In this document: piece after piece, positions 7,540-9,382 of the stretch
Position numbering within the stretch: the first letter of the stretch is position 1
Layout of the letters: every line of letters begins with the position of its first letter
NCBI GenBank assembly: GCA_002342255.1
Contig: DDPP01000052.1
Location: 1 to 9,382 of the forward strand
Direction: 5' to 3'
Source of the DNA: Micrococcales bacterium UBA2465
Lineage (GTDB): Bacteria; Actinomycetota; Actinomycetes; Actinomycetales; Microbacteriaceae
DNA length: 9,382 nucleotides
Position numbers and translations under genes: made by a program
Notes under the pieces: model-generated
What the model saw: only the letters and a program-made list of their open reading frames with translations
The model's database searches: none
Told to the model about the DNA's origin: nothing

Positions 7540-8538
7540 CTAATTAACTGCTTGACTAAAGCCGTCTGTAATTGCAGCTTCAGCGAGGTGTTGGAGGTGT
7601 TCGGGGATTGCATCTCCACGCTTTATCATGCTTTGCGCCCAGAGACGTCCAGCTCGGTAGCTACTTCTGACCAATGGACCGCTCAATACACCAAGAAATC
7701 CGATATCTTCCGCAACCTTTTTCAACTCAACGAATTCTTGCGGTTTCACCCATCTGGTGACCGGGTGATGTTTAGCTGAAGGCCTTAGGTATTGAGTGAT
7801 GGTGATGATGTCAGTCCCAGCCTCGTAGAGATCGTGCAAGGCCTGAACTATTTCTTCAATCTCCTCACCCATACCGAGGATTAGATTGCTTTTGGTTACC
7901 AATCCTGCATTGCGACCCTGAGTGATTACATCAAGTGAGCGGTCATAACGGAAAGCAGGTCTGATCTGCTTGAAAATCCTTGGAACGGTTTCCACGTTAT
8001 GGGCGAAAACCTCTGGCTTAGCATCGAAAACTTTCTGCAGCAATTCAGGCTTTCCGGAGAAATCAGGAACTAGGATTTCAACTCCAGTGCCAGGCGATTG
8101 CCTATGAATTTGGCGAATAGTTTCTGCATACAGCCAGGAACCTTCATCCGGAAGGTCATCGCGAGCAACACCGGTAACGGTGGCATAGCGAAGTTGCATC
8201 TGCTTTACAGAATCACCAACGCGTCTAGGCTCGTCTGGGTCGAAGTTTGCGGGCTTTCCGGTGTCAATCTGGCAGAAGTCACATCTACGTGTGCATTGAG
8301 CCCCACCAATCAGAAAAGTCGCTTCCCGGTCTTCCCAGCACTCATAGATGTTGGGGCATCCTGCTTCTTGGCAAACAGTGTGTAAACCCTCAGTCTTAAC
8401 CAAAGTGTGGAGCGCTTGGTACTCTGGACCCATTTTGGCGCGAGTCTTAATCCAATCCGGCTTGCGCTCAATTGGAATCTCGGCATTGCGAGCTTCAACT
8501 CGGAGCATCCTCTTGGGAGCGATAGGTTCCTGGGTCAC
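7540..8538 (-). CDS. lipA: Lipoyl synthase (radical SAM)
   Basis: Inserts two sulfurs into the octanoyl chain on lipoyl domains of 2-oxoacid dehydrogenase E2 subunits and GcvH; a cytosolic enzyme with two 4Fe-4S clusters. It has 332 residues, normal for the family. The auxiliary-cluster cysteines are C56, C61 and C67 ([15 protein letters not shown]). The radical SAM CX3CX2C motif is C82, C86, C89 (CTRRCDFC). The C-terminal RSSY motif (291-294), whose serine ligates the auxiliary cluster, is present. The start is GTG 8538: it overlaps the lipB stop as GTGA, a coupled arrangement, and GAAAG stands seven bases upstream (8550-8546). The stop is TAG. It is second in the lipB-lipA unit, the usual actinobacterial pairing. 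Confidence 0.97.
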   Translation of the reverse strand: MTQEPIAPKRMLRVEARNAEIPIERKPDWIKTRAKMGPEYQALHTLVKTEGLHTVCQEAGCPNIYECWEDREATFLIGGAQCTRRCDFCQIDTGKPANFDPDEPRRVGDSVKQMQLRYATVTGVARDDLPDEGSWLYAETIRQIHRQSPGTGVEILVPDFSGKPELLQKVFDAKPEVFAHNVETVPRIFKQIRPAFRYDRSLDVITQGRNAGLVTKSNLILGMGEEIEEIVQALHDLYEAGTDIITITQYLRPSAKHHPVTRWVKPQEFVELKKVAEDIGFLGVLSGPLVRSSYRAGRLWAQSMIKRGDAIPEHLQHLAEAAITDGFSQAVN

Positions 8539-9170
8539 TTTGCTACTTTCGAAATTTCGGTTAGGTGTTTCTGAACAACTTCAGCAGCCATAGCAGGAGT
8601 AATTTCCTTTTGTAGCAACTCGCTAATCGTACTTGTTGCAGCATCCTTGATACCGCAGGCAATGATGGTTTCGTATGGTTTTAGCGAGTTATTGCAGTTC
8701 AAAGCGAAACCGTGCATCGTAGTTTTCTCGGCTACTCGAATCCCAATGGCAGCCACCTTGACATGTGAACCATTTAGTGGGGCCCAAACTCCTGATCTAC
8801 CAGCCACTCTTTCGGTATAAAGTCCGAATTCCGCAATAGTGTCGATCAGAACTTGTTCCATCCAGCGAACATAACCCACAACGTCTATTGGGTCAGGGAG
8901 TTTCATAATTGGGTAACCAACTAGTTGGCCGGGTCCATGCCACGTGATTTTGCCGCCACGGTCGACATCTATTACCGGTGTTCCATCGAGTGGACGCTCT
9001 TCAGCTTCGGTTCGCTTGCCGGCAGTGTAAACATCTCCGTGCTCGAGCAAAAGCACTGTGTCTTCTCTTTCCCCAGAGACTACTTCTGAGTGAATTTTTC
9101 TCTGAAGCTCCCAGCCTTCCTCGTAATCCACAAAGTTAGGGGCGAGTCCGATGACTTCGAAGCTGGGCAT
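8535..9170 (-). CDS. lipB: Octanoyltransferase (lipoyl(octanoyl) transferase)
   Basis: Moves octanoyl from octanoyl-ACP to the lysine of lipoyl domains, supplying the substrate for LipA; cytosolic. The 211 residues cover the whole BPL/LPL-type fold. Family signature [18 protein letters not shown] lies at 71-88, and GRSGVW at 124-129. The catalytic Lys/Cys pair is K138 (KVAAIGIR) and C172 (IIACGI), 34 residues apart, the same spacing as K142/C176 of M. tuberculosis LipB. ATG 9170 is chosen because homology begins immediately (FEVIGL) and because TAGAAT lies six bases upstream, suggesting a leaderless message; the nearest purine-rich run is too far upstream for a ribosome site. It is first in lipB-lipA, with a 4-base overlap. 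Confidence 0.96.
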   Translation of the reverse strand: MPSFEVIGLAPNFVDYEEGWELQRKIHSEVVSGEREDTVLLLEHGDVYTAGKRTEAEERPLDGTPVIDVDRGGKITWHGPGQLVGYPIMKLPDPIDVVGYVRWMEQVLIDTIAEFGLYTERVAGRSGVWAPLNGSHVKVAAIGIRVAEKTTMHGFALNCNNSLKPYETIIACGIKDAATSTISELLQKEITPAMAAEVVQKHLTEISKVAK

Positions 9171-9176
9171 GGTTCA

Positions 9177-9182
9177 ATTCTA
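9177..9182 (-). promoter_or_regulatory. Candidate -10 of the lipB promoter (leaderless)
   Basis: TAGAAT on the minus strand, six bases before ATG 9170, which puts the predicted first transcribed base on the A of the start codon. The hexamer at the -35 distance (9205-9200, TTCTGC) is a poor match. Confidence 0.45.
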
Positions 9183-9221
9183 AATCTTTCCCCAAATAAG
9201 CAGAAATCCATAGTTTTCCAC

Positions 9222-9239
9222 TTTTCTCGTTAGAGAAAA
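9222..9239. repeat. Small inverted repeat upstream of lipB
   Basis: TTTTCTC (9222-9228) and GAGAAAA (9233-9239) form a perfect 7-base dyad around GTTA, about 40-60 bases upstream of the lipB -10. It could be an operator or a weak AT-rich hairpin. No known regulator site is recognised. Confidence 0.4.
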
Positions 9240-9272
9240 CTCTCAAATTGCATCCTCCAGAAGAATCGTCAG

Positions 9273-9382
9273 ATGTTCAAGAGACAGCCCAGTCTTAGGC
9301 ACTTTGCGATTATGCGGAAGGTGGCTTGGCGTTTTCACGGAACGTTGTGGGAAGTAAGAGACAGAAGAGCGGGCGGTTCAAG
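9273..9382 (+). CDS. Possible start of a plus-strand gene running off the right edge
   Basis: An open frame from ATG 9273 stays open to the edge (36 codons). It reads MFKRQPSLRHFAIMRKV and continues with many basic residues; a second in-frame ATG is at 9312. There is no good ribosome site before either ATG, only a weak AGAAGAA, and I do not recognise the product. The two minus-strand frames that are open at the edge stop within about 50-70 bases, so this stretch could instead hold the 3' end of a minus-strand gene upstream of lipB, or simply be intergenic. Confidence 0.2.
   Translation, partial: MFKRQPSLRHFAIMRKVAWRFHGTLWEVRDRRAGGS

Noticed and set aside
9320..9382. tRNA ending at the right edge, suggested by a T-arm-like GGTTCAAG
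   Set aside because: No D-arm, anticodon stem or acceptor pairing can be drawn upstream; a single short match is chance.

Overview
The window reads as core chromosome of a free-living actinobacterium. The gene set and order (lipB, lipA, DUF4191 gene, glnA1, with glnE and glnA2 beside them) is the actinobacterial nitrogen/lipoate neighbourhood known from Mycobacterium tuberculosis (Rv2217-Rv2222c). The protein sequences look closest to Microbacteriaceae as I remember them. Base composition is modest for the phylum (about 45-50% GC in the lines I sampled), which would suit a small-genome freshwater or marine Microbacteriaceae of the Luna type. That placement is inference. I see no mobile element, CRISPR array, rRNA or tRNA.

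Layout: (1) 1-866, minus strand: N-terminal half of a glutamine-dependent NAD+ synthetase (nadE), running off the left edge. (2) 867-906: a 40-base divergent promoter region with a symmetric -10 element that can serve both nadE and glnA2. (3) 907-5216, plus strand: glnA2 and glnE, joined by a TAATG overlap. (4) 5216-5264: a strong hairpin between convergent glnE and glnA1. (5) 5263-9170, minus strand: lipB, lipA, the DUF4191 membrane-protein gene and glnA1, in that transcription order. lipB and lipA overlap by GTGA. A four-unit sequence matching the GlnR box lies just upstream of glnA1. (6) 9171-9382: upstream region of lipB with a likely leaderless promoter, a small dyad, and possibly the first codons of a plus-strand gene leaving the right edge.

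How the genes fit together: GlnA1 makes glutamine. GlnE adenylylates and deadenylylates GlnA1, at Tyr405 here. GlnA2 is a shorter GS-like enzyme without that tyrosine, so GlnE should not control it by that route. NadE spends glutamine amide nitrogen to make NAD+, and it shares an upstream region with the glnA2-glnE pair. LipB and LipA build protein-bound lipoate. The DUF4191 protein is a two-helix membrane protein of unknown function that travels with lipA and glnA1 in actinobacteria.

Nothing here is a new system. The best leads are regulatory: the GlnR-type box, the bidirectional promoter, and several starts that look leaderless.
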